A model generated the notes under the pieces. That model did no database searches and was not told where the DNA came from. It saw nothing but the letters and a program-made list of their open reading frames with translations. Below are positions 35,490 to 47,524 of a stretch of 64,000 nucleotides of DNA, piece by piece; positions within the stretch are counted from its first letter, which is position 1, and each line of letters begins with the position of its first letter. The translations under genes and the position numbers were made by a program. Source of the stretch: Ditylenchus dipsaci (taxonomy: Eukaryota; Nematoda; Chromadorea; Rhabditida; Anguinidae); contig SADC01001322.1 of NCBI GenBank assembly GCA_004194705.1, positions 124,001 through 188,000 on the forward strand, in the 5' to 3' direction.

Positions 35490-37746
35490 AAAAAAAACAT
35501 TTTCTGTATTTTCAATAGTGTGATTTCAATTATATGCTACATTATACTAATTTTCGCACGATCCAAGTCAAAAAAAACACACAACTATCACATATTCAGG
35601 AAAAAAGTTGAAGTTTTTTAAGTGGTCAAAAAAGGTCATGAAATTAAAAGTGGGAAGAGATCAAAAGAAGTTGTAGATAGGGAATTTCATTTCATGGTCT
35701 TCGTGGCTGTAAAAACAGTAGTAATAACAATTATTATTTCAGAAGTGGTGTTACTGTAGTATTTCTTACTGTAACAAGGCAGAAAAAATAATTTTGGGAT
35801 GAAAAAAAAAGATCCAATGCAGGGTTAAGTAGATAATTCAAAGACCCTAACAAAAAGTTACTTCTTTTTGTATAGGTCAAATTTTTTCTTGATATGCCCC
35901 CCCCCCTTCGCGCCAATACAGCTATTTTAAAAGTGTCAAGGATATCTGTTAGTTTTTTCTATTTTGTAATAATTGATTTAAAAAAATCAATTAAAGATGA
36001 GACACTCAAAAATCGATATTGCTCTAGGAAGAAATATAGATTGTTAGAGAAAGCGCATTATTTTTTCATCGAGCGGTGTTTATAAAAGTTGTTATATCTT
36101 GAGAGGAGGGAAGGGGGCTGATAAAAGAGAGGAATGAATAATATCGATTTTTAGCGACAGTTCAGGAAATTAGGAAGTGGCGCCCCGCATAGCTTTCATA
36201 TGAAAATAGTTGTTCTGATTGTTCTGCATATTTGAAAATAAAGCTATAGGTAGCAGATGTTCGAAAACATCAAAATATTATGTGTTTTCGATTTGAGTTT
36301 TTTTTCTATTTGAGTTTTTGTAAATTACTTTGAGATATGGCCTTGATCATTTATTGAGAAAGAGAAATAAATATGGAAGGTGTTAAAAAAATTTTATAGA
36401 ACATTTGGTCCGGCTATAACTTTTTTGAATTCGCGCCTTTTTTTAAATAACATACAGAAATTGTGTGCACATTATCATGACGTACTTTGCATAGGTAATA
36501 GCTATCTAACGGCTGTTAAACGGCTGTTGACATATGTAAATATGTAACAGTTGTTGTTGACCTAGGTCGCTAATTTTACCGCCAAAATATATAACAGTTG
36601 TTTGGTTTTTTCCGAAATAGGTAACAGCTGTTGTTGACCTATATTTCGAAACAGTGCTTATAGGTATTGGCCAAAAAGGGCGGAGCCTAACACCCTCTCA
36701 TACCTAAGATTGTCAGGGGGTCGTAAATCAATTGAATCGTGAAATCTGTGTGGTTAACTACTGACCCAGTACTATTCCGTTAAGGACTCCCGAACCATTC
36801 ATTTATGAAGAATCCAGTTGTGAAAAATCCAGTATTCAAAAGTCCAGAAATGAATTTGTCTTCCAAACCTCATTTAACCCGAGAATCCCGAGCTGTGTGA
36901 CCGGCAGGCTCTGACGCGAAATTCCGGTGTCAAAAATAATAGTTCATACGTCAGAAGAAAAGTTAGTGTAATTTTCATTACAACTTATTTTCAAAGTTTA
37001 TCGCGATTTTTTTTCAAACTACTGCCGCATTTTATGTCAAATGACTATCGCTTTCTGTTCTATCTTTTTTGTTAGCATAAGCAGTAGATAACTGTTGTGG
37101 GTAAATTTACAAGCTTTTTTCATAAAATAAAATAGTGCCATAAAAAAGACAACTAATTTTGAAAAGCATTTCATTCGCGATATACTTAACGAAAATAAAA
37201 TGAATTTTATGGTCAAGAGTACTTCTCGGAATCATGTCTAAGTAAGTTAGTGCGCGCATTTCTAACTCTCAAGCCCCTGCGCCTTTGTTTAAATATTTTT
37301 CGTATCATGAATTGTCAAAAAAAGTTTGTTTTTAATTGCTTCTCGTTTGTCTATGCTGAAATTTTTACCGATCGAACAAATCGGCAATCTTGAGGTCAAA
37401 TAAATAATTCACTTCTGGGCCAGAAGTTCTGGCCATCGAGTTAAGTTAACCCACCATCACGTCAAACAATGGTTTCAATCAATTTTAATCTTTTCTAACA
37501 AAATAATTCGTATTTTCCCTTCGATCAGCTCACAGAAGTTTTAATTTTTAGTGTTTGTCTGCATCAACTTAACAAAAAAAACAAGCCATAGGCGCATAAG
37601 CTAAGTTGACATATGGCAATATTCCCAGGATTACACTTCTAAGATTTCCTGCTTCCTTGCTTTTTCAAAAATTATAAGTTCACCTTTTGCGTACAAACAA
37701 AAACAGCATTATTATGCATTATTTTGACTAATACTTCTTATTTTAA
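35490..37746. other. Intergenic, AT-rich
   Basis: A C run at 35897-35905. GTAACAGCTGTTGTTGACCTA-like words repeat three times at 36535-36640. A part-copy of the dispersed repeat lies at 37230-37290. No gene recognised. Confidence 0.4.
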
Positions 37747-40700
37747 ATGCTGCTACACATTGCTTTGTTTTTATTAATGAATATTTCGACTATATTCGCT
37801 AGTTCTACCCAAATTAATTTTACAACTCATCAAAGCAAAAGTCTGCAGCATTTACGAAAAGGGGCAATATTCACAGGTTTGGTGAGCGACGTCACCACTA
37901 TTTTAGGCATAGATTCGGCCAAAAGTACGCTTTGGGATACTATGATGTAGCAACAAGACGAAAAAGAGCGACTATAATCACGCAGAAACAAAGAAATTAT
38001 TATGACGAGATTTGGGTGGGAGAAGTAATGATTGGTAAGTTGTTGTATTTACAATCAAAATTGGATTAAAATTACCAAAGCACCCTAGCAATAATGAAAA
38101 AATATCCGCGGATTTTTTCAAAAATCCGCGTATTAACAAATCCGCGGATACAAATTCGTATCAATAACAAATTTCTATCCACGGATGCAATTCGCGGATT
38201 TTTTTTTAAAGCAATAAAAGTATCTGGTAGCTCTGTGATGTTAGTTTGTGACATGGTATCATTTGCTGCATCATGCCTTAAAATACTAAACAAAAAGATA
38301 AAAGTATGAAGTGAACAAAAAAATAATTTGGTTTATACTTTTACCTTTTTGTTTTACATTTTGCAACGACCTTGCACTTAACAATGCCTTGTTAGAAACA
38401 AGAATCGCAGTCTCACAAGTTGTTGAAAAAATTCAAAAAAGTAAGAGAAAAAAGGAAAAACACAAATTTGCGGCGAAATTCGGATTTGCCCAAATTTGTT
38501 TCCGAAAATTAAATTTTGTTATCTCAAGTGGAATCCAAAATATGAGTAAGATCTAAGACTTAAAATTATTTGGCGCTACTGGAATATACTCCTCCCAATA
38601 ATTTAGGCTTAGGTCCGTAGGCTTGAGTTCAGGTTCAGGGCCTAGCCAATATTAATGTTACTAATATTAAATTGAATATTAATTAATATTATAAAAAGCA
38701 TTTGTGATAGCGAATCCGAACTGGAGCCATAACCAGCCGGTTCTGAGCAAACATTGACGTGGTTGCTCATAAGTTCAGTAGCTTTTTAAGTTTTCGAAAC
38801 ATGAGTCTAAGATATGTTTGGGTCCGTCCCAAAATACCCTGACCTAGCCTTGCCTAAGTCTAAGCCTAATAACAAAAAAACAGCAGGGGGACCAAGGCAA
38901 AAAGCCCTATTTTGTCGGATAGGGCCCGAACTTTTCCAGTTACTGGGCATGCTTGTTTTTTATATTTTTCTGTTAAGGAACTCCTGGCCAGAAGTTCAAC
39001 GTGGTATTTGATATTTGATGCGCACAAGGCATTCTGTCAAATAATTTAATTTAAGGTATTTGATACTGGCTCGGCTAACCTCTGGGTGCCTGATTCAAAT
39101 TGCAACAACTGTTTGGGCAAGAATATCTTCAGAAGCAATGAGTCATCTAGTCATGAAATACGAAATGATCGCTTCTCTATAGCCTATGGCATTGGAACTA
39201 CTGCTGGAAAATTGGGAAAAGACACTATTAAGGTCAGTAGAAATTTACATCCAACAAAACCCGTGATTAGTAGCCTTTAAGTGGAGAGGGAACTTCCTAT
39301 ACCGTAAAAATTGAAGTGTACCCCCCCCCTCCAAAGAGTATTTTTCTCTAAGCGGCCTATTTTGGGTACCCTTGTTTTTTTTAAGTTTCTTTTTTGCTAT
39401 GTCTAGCGCGTTAACTTAGGCTTAGGTTTAAGCTTGGCCTCAGGCTTAGGCTTGTGTCTTAGCCTTAGGCGAAAATAAAATAATTTGCTTAGAGAAAAAA
39501 TACTTTTTGGGGGATATGCTGTCTTCATATGCTGTCTTCCTATACGTATCGCCTATAATTCACAGGTTCTAATCCCCTAGGTGCATATATACTTATTCAT
39601 TTTTTTTATTAAATTCACTGACTTCTAGGTCCAAAAACTATCGAGCAATCGATTGCATTTATTTCCAGCACTGCTTTACTGTCAGCAAATGCCCTAATTT
39701 TGTAATTTCACGCAAAATGACAGACATGTGTAGGATGGCATGTAATTGGATATCGTTAGATGTTTTTTAAATTCTAGCTACTTATTACTTTTTTCTGTTT
39801 GATAGCTCAAAGGAAATCCTGGAGCACTGCCTTTATTTAGTACATGAAATGTGTGACCTGTAGAAAAAAGAAAGAAAATTTCAACCAACCCAGTCACAGT
39901 AAAACACAAAAACGATCGATTTTCGGAAATTTGGCATAAAGCGAGTAGCTTTTGGGGGTTGGTGTCGATTGGTTTGTAACAACGAGTTGCGTCCAAAAAA
40001 GCATTTTTTGATAGACCATGGCTTTTGGGCGAAACGACATGTGAAAAGTTTTGATTGGTGGTGGGCAACCCTTCTTGGTCCGCAAAATTTTTTTTTAAAT
40101 GTATCCAAAACACTTCATGATCAACATTTTTAAAAATTTCCAACATAATTATCAAATGCCTTTCAGATTATTGGACTAGGAGGACCAGATGCAGTGCTGA
40201 CCATACCAAACATCACATTTGGACAAGCCTTCTCTATATCTTCTACTTTCACCGAGGAACCTTTCGACGGCTATTTTGGGCTGGCTTTTCAAAGTTTGGC
40301 GGAACAAGGTGTAGAGCCAGTTCTCCAACAAGCTCACAACCAAAACCTGCTCGCCTCAGCAGTGTTTACTGTTTATTTGGAAGAATCGGCCCATTCCTAT
40401 CCTGGCCCTGCTTCCAGAATGAGCGGTGTTTTTACATTAGGTGGTTTAGACACGGTTAGTTGTGGAACACCTGTTTATGTGCCTTTGCTGCATGACAAAT
40501 ACTACAAAATCGTGGTGGACCAGGTCAGTGTTGGTGAGTATTTATTTGCAAAAATAAATTTTTTATTTGTTTTTTTAATTAAAGTAAAGTTACATGTATA
40601 ACTAAAATTTGAGCAATTTATAATTTATATTTTTATCATTAAAAAATTCATTGCCAGAGAAGTAGCCATCACTTTTTACATAGCACGTCTTTTAACGAAT

Positions 40701-42286
40701 AAATTTACAATCGATCAAAAATAAGCCTAAAAATTCCGATTCTCGAACTTTGAGAAAAGCTCGCCAAGCTCAGAGGCTGGCTGGTTTAGCTCGGGTTTTT
40801 TGGAAATCAGGATAAAACGGTCATGGGACAAAATGCCAACGAATTAAATGCCAACAGAATTTTTTGCGGGAATTCAAATTTTTTTGCTGTTTTTGCACTT
40901 TTAGATACATTTAGGCTTAGACTTAGGCTCAGGGTATGCCAGCGTATGTTAGGATGGGCTCAAACGTGTATCTCCAACTGAAAAATATAAAAAAACAGTG
41001 AAAAATTTGAATTCCCGCAAAAACGTCTGTTGGCATTTTGGTCGTTGGCATTTCGGCGTTGGCATTTTGTCGTACGACCGGATAAACCCCATCATTTAAC
41101 GATTCTGGCTGATTTCGGTCGGCTTTTTAATTGTCTTAGTCTTCATCTCTCGCACTCTTTCTGCCCAATCCGGTTTTTGTTAAGGCTAGTTTCTTCGAAT
41201 CGACGAATCGCATTGCTGACTGTTTGCCTTGCAATTCCGAACATTTGCCCGATTTGCGTGAACCCCAGACCTTGATGACGAAGATGTATGAAACCGGTGC
41301 GTAGCTCCTCTTACCTGACTGCAGCCATATTTGCAAAATTGATAGAAATTAATTTGATGAACCATCTTTAAGCGTAAACGTAAAATATTGAGAAGAGAAC
41401 GACAGAAATGAATGCAATGGACGAATTCGAGTATCAATAAGAAAATGGGACGCAAGTGAAAAAAAACAAGTAAGAAGGTGTATCCAACAAACAAACCAAT
41501 AAGAAAACCAGAAATTTGAACAAGAATATTAAATTTGAAAATGTAAATATAATTTTGATTCACCCTGTACTGATTTTCTGAGGGCCGCATTTTTAAAATG
41601 CTCGTTTCACCCGCTCAAACAAGCTTTCTTCAAAAACTAAAAACACCATCATGCTCAGCATGAAGTTCTAACTCTAACGAGGCAAATCTCACGCATGTCA
41701 ATTGAAATGTTCTTGAAAAATTGATGTCGAAATTCTCACTGAACATAAAATGTTTTTCAGGTTCCACCAATATTTCCGCTTACAAGTCTGCTGCTATCTC
41801 AGACACCGGAACCTCTCTGCTGATGGGAAAAAAAGCAATTGTAGAGATCATAGCTGCAGCAGTGGTGCCATCTACGAGGGTCGTTATGGAGTTTTCTTGA
41901 TAGCCTGCAATGCTACCTACCACTCAGTAACTTTCTCTATAGCTGGATTGCCCTACTCTCTAGGACCCTCAGTGCTGACTATGAATTATGGTGGATTAGG
42001 TGTGAACCAGTGTTTATTCGGCATCTACCATGATGACAGCATATTGAAGATGATTGGCATGGACTGGATATTGGGAACTCCATTCAATAGACAAAACTGC
42101 ATAGTTTATGATATGGAGAGGCGAAGAATAGGCATCGCACCTCACCTGCATAAGCCAGTTAATGGTAGACTTAGGATACAAGGACCTAGGAGTATGGCTT
42201 CTACACCACAGTTTGAAGTTAAACAGGAAACGACTTGCCTAAATCAAACTAATTGTCAAGTGGCTACTGACCCTTTAGCAATTTGA
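37747..42286 (+). CDS. Secreted pepsin-family aspartic protease (nematode ASP/cathepsin D-like), five exons
   Basis: Acid endopeptidase of family A1. Exons: 37747-38034, 38978-39003 (26 nt), 39056-39232, 40167-40533, 41761-42286, all GT/AG, phases matching; about 461 residues after correcting two one-base gaps. Signal peptide MLLHIALFLLMNISTIFA; propeptide with RRKR (71-74), a possible furin-type site unusual in this family. First catalytic motif VFDTGSANLWVP (Asp108), flap Tyr in SIAYGIGTTAGKLG, second motif ISDTGTSLL (Asp301), then WILGTPF and IGIAPHL. About 50 extra residues follow the usual C-terminus. Frame breaks: near the TTTTAG at 37901-37906, and near GCTGCAGCAG after the second DTG. 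AATAAA at 42379-42384. The ASP assignment is firm; intracellular or secreted use is inferred. Confidence 0.9.
38096..38209. mobile_element. Possible hAT-like MITE with ATCCGCGGAT words, in protease intron 1
   Basis: Four copies of ATCCGCGGAT-like palindromes between possible 8-bp duplications AGCAATAA at 38088-38095 and 38210-38217. Terminal inverted repeats are weak (A/T runs). Confidence 0.5.
39415..39475. repeat. Degenerate TTAGGC-type tract
   Basis: CTTAGGCTTAGG, GGCTTAGGCTTG and GCCTTAGG in succession in protease intron 3. Similar tracts: 23150, 32214, 38600-38640, 38840-38870, 40905-40935. Resembles the nematode telomere repeat. Confidence 0.6.
40818..41079. mobile_element. hAT-like foldback with AAATGCCAAC iterons, in protease intron 4
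   Basis: AAAATGCCAAC repeats at the left (40836-40860) and complements GTTGGCATTTTG at the right (41030-41065). Flanks GGATAAAA (40810-40817) and GGATAAAC (41080-41087) are 7/8 identical. Confidence 0.6.
41087..41567 (-). pseudogene. Truncated Tc1/mariner element with transposase N-terminus
   Basis: One end is TACAGGGTGAATCAAAAT (complement of about 41552-41569), a Tc1/mariner-type terminus. About 240 nt inward on the minus strand, from ATG 41328, the frame reads MAAVR, a TAA, then ELRTGFIHLRHQ and IGQMFGIARQTVSNAIRRFE, the first helix-turn-helix of Tc1/mariner transposases. It decays near 41090 before the second domain. No DDE nuclease. It lies in intron 4 of the protease, opposite strand. 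Confidence 0.65.
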
Positions 42287-42299
42287 AAATTCTTTGAAT

Positions 42300-43487
42300 T
42301 TTGTGATCAACGCGCCGGCTCCGGTGCGTGACCTTTATGTCTCCTAGAGCAGAATTTGAAAAGGATGGTGGAAATATAAATAAATTATAAATATTCTGAA
42401 GAATCCGAGTCGAGATACAGTCACGCACCGCAGCCGGAGTGTTAATATTTTGCATGGGTTGTTTTTTTAGCAGATTTGAAATTTTTATTAGTAGTTTTGA
42501 CCATAGTAGCGAATTTCGATGAAATTTTTCCTTCCTTTGCAATTTTAGAGATCATAGCTGGATGTAAACTCTAAATTTAAAGATCGTATTCCTGATCGAT
42601 TTTTTACAAAACCTCTTTGACAGTGACTTTAGAATTCAAAGCTTCTACTCCGGCGCGTGACTTTTTGACAATTTAAAAATTTAACTTCGAAAACTGTTAT
42701 AGACTTATAGAGCAGTAATATAGAGCAGAAATAAGTAACGTAAAAAGTGTTTTGTGGTCACTTTCCTAACATTGAGAGGGGGGGCAACGGCATAAGTGCC
42801 ATTTTTTGTTAGAGCCTCTGACAGTTTGAAGTTTTTTTTAACTTGGCACGAAGGTACGAAAAATGTTCTCAACTTCTTATATATTTAAAGTAGGATTCGG
42901 TCGGTTAACCGAATCGGTCGGTTCAAACCGAGTTTTTTTCGGCAAATAAACCGAAACCGAAAACCGATTTCAAAAAAAAAACAGAAAACCGGGTTTAGCA
43001 AAACTGAAAACCTTTTTTAGCAAAATACCGGGTTGTTTACTACAAAAAAAAATCAGGTACAGGTTGGTTAACCCACGGAATATTTTGAAAAAACCGCAAC
43101 CAAAAAGCGGCTTCGAATTCTAACCTAACATAAAAATCAGTGCCGTCTACGACAGCGATCAAATACTACAATGTAAATGTTTGATGAGGACTCTTCTTCG
43201 AACGGTCATATCTTTTTTTACACTTTACAGAATGAGTGTAGATCTAAATATAGTATTACGGAGGTGAAGCTCAGTAACACTTTTTTGGGTTTTATTTTAA
43301 TCGCGTTTTTCTACGCTTTCCACTTCCGTCATCAAAAGATCCGTAAGGGTTAATGCACCTCAGCCTGGGTAGGAAACAACCACCCCCACCCTAACAGGGT
43401 ATGTAGCCACAGGTTCCGAAAATTTTGGACACGGCCAAAATTAATTGAAAACCATTTTATCCGCCAAAGTTATTTTCTAAATATGGT
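42300..43487. other. Downstream flank of the protease; repeats only
   Basis: CTCCGGTGCGTGAC words in both orientations at 42317, 42420 and 42650. An AACCGAAACCG-rich segment at 42895-43110 resembles other iteron-filled elements, but its borders were not resolved. G run at 42778-42785. No gene. Confidence 0.45.
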
Positions 43488-43613
43488 TGCCGTATATTCT
43501 CTATTAAAGGCCCCCTTCTCTAATAAAAGCCCCCCCCCTCGATTTTTGACCAGGATTTCAGAGTTAGAACCATTTTTGATTTACAATTTCCGGCCTTTAA
43601 TAAAGAATATACG
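43488..43613. mobile_element. MITE, TIR CCGTATATTCTCTATTAAAG
   Basis: Starts CCGTATATTCTCTATTAAAG, ends CTTTAATAAAGAATATACGG. A related copy is cut by the window end at 63836. Confidence 0.75.
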
Positions 43614-43920
43614 GTGTATGATACGAAAACAGCAATTTCACTTTCCTGAGCCACAGTACCGGGGTTAGTTAAGTATCCTGAAAATTATTCAGGTAGTGGT
43701 GTTCAAGTATTAGTACCCACGTGGTCATAGGTAATGGTGCCCAGGTGGTGGTAGGCATGTGATGATACCCTGGCTGTATTTCTCGTGTTGTGCTGCAGAG
43801 ATAGTGGTAACTCATCAAACCGAGTTCCGGTTTGAATCAAAACATGTTTAGTGCTGGATCAGACAACGTTTAGAGGTGCATCATACTGTGTTCGAACGTG
43901 GATTCGATTAAGCAATGTCG

Positions 43921-44131
43921 TTTAACACGGGAAAGACGGAACGTACTAAACTATGCGTCTTGTGCAGAATTTCACGCTGAACACGATGGTGTAAAAAATT
44001 TTGGAAAGATGTTTTACCCGTTCCAATCCCTTCCAATCCTTGCTCTTTTTGAAGTTTTTTACAACACCGTGTTCAGCGTGAAATTCTGCACAAGACGCAT
44101 AGTTTAGTACGTTCCGTCTTTCCCGTGTTAA
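43921..44131. repeat. Foldback with near-perfect 80-bp arms
   Basis: TTAACACGGGAAAGACGGAA to GCTGAACACGATGGTG pairs with 44055-44131 almost without mismatch, around a 50-bp loop. The plus frame at 43898-44107 is an artefact. Confidence 0.8.
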
Positions 44132-44480
44132 GCAGTTTAGACCATGTTCAAGGGTGTAACAACCAATGCATCTGATTTTCTCGAGTTTTTTCGGTGAATT
44201 TCGTCAATTTTTGGGGTTCATTAGACCATGTTTAGCGATATATTACAATAGATTCAGCTACCAAGAAGGCACTCTAACCGCCTAAAGGGTACTCTAAGTG
44301 ACGGGTAACTTCAACCCCCGGGTAAATTCAACCAAATATAGAAAGAATCCTAACTACCTGAAGAATATCCCAAACACCTCGAGGATGTGATATAATTGTA
44401 GTTTACGCATTAGATTTGAGAATGAGCAACAACAGGCATGTATTTCTGCATAGCTTTGTTGTTGTTTAATATTTGTTTTG

Positions 44481-45201
44481 TCGGTACTTGTGCACTTGGG
44501 GGGGGGCCTTTTTTAGTCGACTGTGAACAGGGTTCGAACACCTCTTAAGTAATTCTTATACGCTAAAAACGATAAAAAAGTACTTTCCAAACAATTTCCG
44601 CACTAAAAAGTTCGATTTTTGAAAAAATTTTGGTTACCTAAGGTTAACCGATTGCCTTGGTCCCCAAGGTAAAATATTGTGTATTAAGGTGAAATATCTT
44701 ATATTAGGGTATCCTACCATGTTTTGGTCACTGGAGCTTGGCAAAAAGAGTCTCTAATGCATGTATGATCAAGTGTCTTGCTCGGAATTATGTCTAAGGT
44801 AAGTGAGTGCCTTTTCGGGGCGCAGGGGGCTTGGTTGGTTAGAGATGCGCACACCCACGTACCTTAGACCCAAATCACTCGAAAGTGACTCTGGATGCAT
44901 AAAAACAGTATGCATACGAGAAATTTTTTTATGCAGTAGGCCCCAGCTAACAAAACTATGTTCAATCCCATCTTTTCGGTCTTTTCAAAAATATCTAGGT
45001 ACCCTTTATGGTATAATTAGCTTGGGGGACCAGGGCAATCGGTTGACCTTTGGTAACCAAATTTTTTTTCAAAAATCGAACTTTTTAGTGCGGAAATTGT
45101 TTGGAAAGTACTTTTTATCGTTTTTTGCGTATAAGAAATACTTAAGAGGTGTTCGAACCCTGTTCACAGTCGACTAAAAAGGGGCCCCAAGTGCACAAGT
45201 G
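44481..45201. repeat. Foldback with 200-bp arms and a nested dispersed repeat
   Basis: Left arm CTTGTGCACTTGGG to TTGGTCCCCAAGG pairs with GGGGGACCAGGGCAATCGG to CCCAAGTGCACAAG. The loop (44720-44905) is a copy of the GGCTTGGTTGGTTAGAG repeat. A split, diverged relative spans about 19030-19800. Confidence 0.75.
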
Positions 45202-45510
45202 CCGTTTTGTCATCATAGTTTCAAATAGTTCAATAGTTTCAGGCCAAAAAGCCGGTGCCATGTATAGGCTAAGTTTTATGAGCGACTGAACAGCGCCGGA
45301 GCCAGCGCCGGCAGTAAAAATTAACCCATTTGAAAAAAGTTGAAAAAAATGTTTTAAAAACCATTCTATAAGCATCCTTTTTGAACGATGGGAAGGCCAA
45401 TGAAAATGTAAAAAACAAGAAAACTTATTTATAGAGGTATTCTATAGACGAATTAAAATTAAGTGATCACAATTTTATGAGCCCATTTAAATGCTCCTCA
45501 CAAGCTCATC

Positions 45511-46532
45511 CTAAACAAGACTAACACTAGAAGAGGGTTTTCCATCGTGAAAATTGTCGTCATCATTATCGTTTTTGTCATCGTCGTCTCTACAATTCCT
45601 CGGCGACCAAGTCATCTTAGTTTCCATTTTGAGTTGACGTCGGGCGTCTGCACACCATTTGGACACCTAAGAAAAATACATACTTCTATTAAAACATACT
45701 ATCATTGCTATTTTTGTACTTTCAGTTATCTCAACTTTGTTTTCAAAATTATATTGTATTTCCTCTAATAGAAGCCCTCCTCAAAAGCGGCTCTCTTGAA
45801 AATTATTCTTCGCGTGTTTGACCAACTTTTCGGTTTTGAGCGTGATGCATGTTATTTATCAAAATGTAGCTGGGATTCTGGGCTTTATTTTGTTATATAA
45901 CATGCATCGGGCTCAAAACTAAAAAGTCAGTCAAAAAGGCGAAGAATAATTTCTGAAAACACCACTTTTGGGAGGTCTTCTATTAGAGAAATACGGTGAT
46001 CTTTCAATTTTATTTTTTGTTAATTTTAACCTGTGAATGCTTGAAAAATATGGTTATGTTGTATTGTTTGCTATCATTTAATTTTTGTTTTTTTCGGCAA
46101 CTTGCAAAGAAGCAATCTATTCAAATTGGTTCAAAAACAATATTATGAATAAGGAAAGTGCTAGATAATCAGAGGAAGACTAATTCCATAAAAAACACTG
46201 TTTTTTTTGATTTTTTAAAACTCTTATGAGTCTACTTTTTAAGTTTCAGTTGACCACCTATAATCTGAAGATCACCCTCGGAATTTTTCTCCATTTTCTT
46301 ACAATTAAAAAATGACTCGCCGTAGGGGGGGGGGGGGGGGGTTGGGAAGGAGCGGATAGCTGTTATATGTGTGTATATAAGACAGTGATGTCTTACCTGT
46401 GTCATTGACATTTTGCTAAAAATTGACAAAATATTTTCTCCGCTTTGGTAGGATAGGGATTTTTTCGATGGTCATTCAGCCATTGCTTCAAAGGCTGTGT
46501 CGCTTCTCTAATCATATGATTTCGACTTCCTC
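45511..46532 (-). CDS. Iroquois-type TALE homeodomain, two exons, with N51D
   Basis: Homeodomain transcription factor fragment. Exon 46397-46532 (acceptor TTTTTTAG) reads [20 protein letters not shown] then [13 protein letters not shown]; after one missing A in an A4 run it continues MSMTQ to donor GTAAGA. Exon 45511-45666 (acceptor TTTTCTTAG) continues in phase: [20 protein letters not shown] then SPRN, an acidic run ([11 protein letters not shown]) and TAG. NPYP is the three-residue TALE loop, and KMTWSPRN after helix 3 marks Iroquois. Position 49 is Cys (usually Phe) and 51 is Asp (almost invariably Asn), so standard DNA contact is doubtful. The protein ends about 30 residues after the homeodomain, and no upstream exon was found; a repeat copy abuts. 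Gene, truncated paralogue or pseudogene. Confidence 0.75.
45757..45990. mobile_element. Palindromic MITE in the Iroquois-like intron
   Basis: TATTTCCTCTAATAGAAGCC pairs with GGTCTTCTATTAGAGAAATACGG; inner arms also pair (GCATGTTAT). Same family as 63836-64000. Confidence 0.75.
46321..46341. repeat. G homopolymer of about 16
   Basis: Long G run in AT-rich DNA within the Iroquois-like intron; one of many G/C runs in the window. Confidence 0.8.
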
Positions 46533-46539
46533 CTAAAAA

Positions 46540-46700
46540 ACTTTCTTCATATTTTTTCCCTTCGGGGCTTGGAGTTGAGATGCGCACACCCACATACCTT
46601 AGACACAAATCTCTCGAGAGTGACTCTGGATGCATGAAAAAGCATGCATACCAGAGTTTATTTATGCGGCAGGCCCAGTATTCAAAACTATGTTCAACAT
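46540..46700. repeat. Dispersed repeat copy next to the homeobox exon
   Basis: GAGATGCGCACACCCACATA, CCTTAGACACAAATC, GAGAGTGACTCTGGATGCAT and GCATGCATACCAGAG match 44835-44930 and the flanks of the 3974-6103 element. Confidence 0.7.
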
Positions 46701-46739
46701 CTTCTTGTTAGTGGGCCCTGTGTGATTAGTGGCCCCTTT

Positions 46740-47524
46740 TATTCCTTCCCCTCCCAATACAGCCCTTAATCCCTTTTAAATTCAAAGGGTGCCAATTCAA
46801 AATTTTCAAATTTTGACTAAAAAACCATGATACCCCTGTGATTCGAAAATTTTTTTTCTCAGAACCGGCTTTCTCATGAAATCGGGGTCGAGAAACACGA
46901 ATATTAGGTTATCTTCTTCACCTGATCATTCCCGGGAAGTGGGTGGTTCTGAACCCCAGCGGAGAAAATATTGCCACACTCTATTTTCGCTTTTTATTTT
47001 TTTTTCAGTTTTAACAATTATTGCATCAAAATTTTTAGTTAATTACAAATGAGTTTTAAACTCGAAATTTTACTTCACTAGACTAGTGAAAAATTTGAGA
47101 AATAGTCTATTGAAATTACTATCTGCACATTATACATCTTTCATAGTTTTTCTTGAAACTTTTTACCCAATTTTTGTTCAGCTCTCATTATTTTTTGTTC
47201 ATACGTATTGAGTACTCAAAATGACGGCTAGAATTTGGCAAACATTTCAGTTTAAGTTAATATGAAAACATTTAGAAAAAAGCAAAAGCAGGTGTCAGCG
47301 TGCGTTGCAAGTTGAGTCACATGAATCGCTGATACATGACTTGTTTTTGCTTCTTTCTAGGTGTTTCTGTATTAACTTCTAGAATACTTATTACCAACAT
47401 GTTTGCTAGATTCCAGCCGTCATTTTGAAGACTAAATGTATAGATTTCAAAATATAAATTTGTGCGAACCAAACAAAAATAAAGTCAAAATTTTTATCAA
47501 GAACCATAATTCATCTACCGTATA
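46740..47524. other. AT-rich DNA without a recognisable gene
   Basis: Imperfect inverted similarity between AAAATGACGGCTAGAATTTG (47218) and the complement at 47410; otherwise nothing found. Confidence 0.35.

Noticed and set aside
41186..41590. Minus-strand 134-codon ORF
   Set aside because: Covers the 5' region of a mariner element; the transposase frame is a different one starting at 41328.
45547..45768. Plus-strand ORF starting with a hydrophobic, signal-like stretch
   Set aside because: It is antisense to the acidic run after the Iroquois-like homeodomain (Asp codons read backwards as Val/Ile), which fully explains it.
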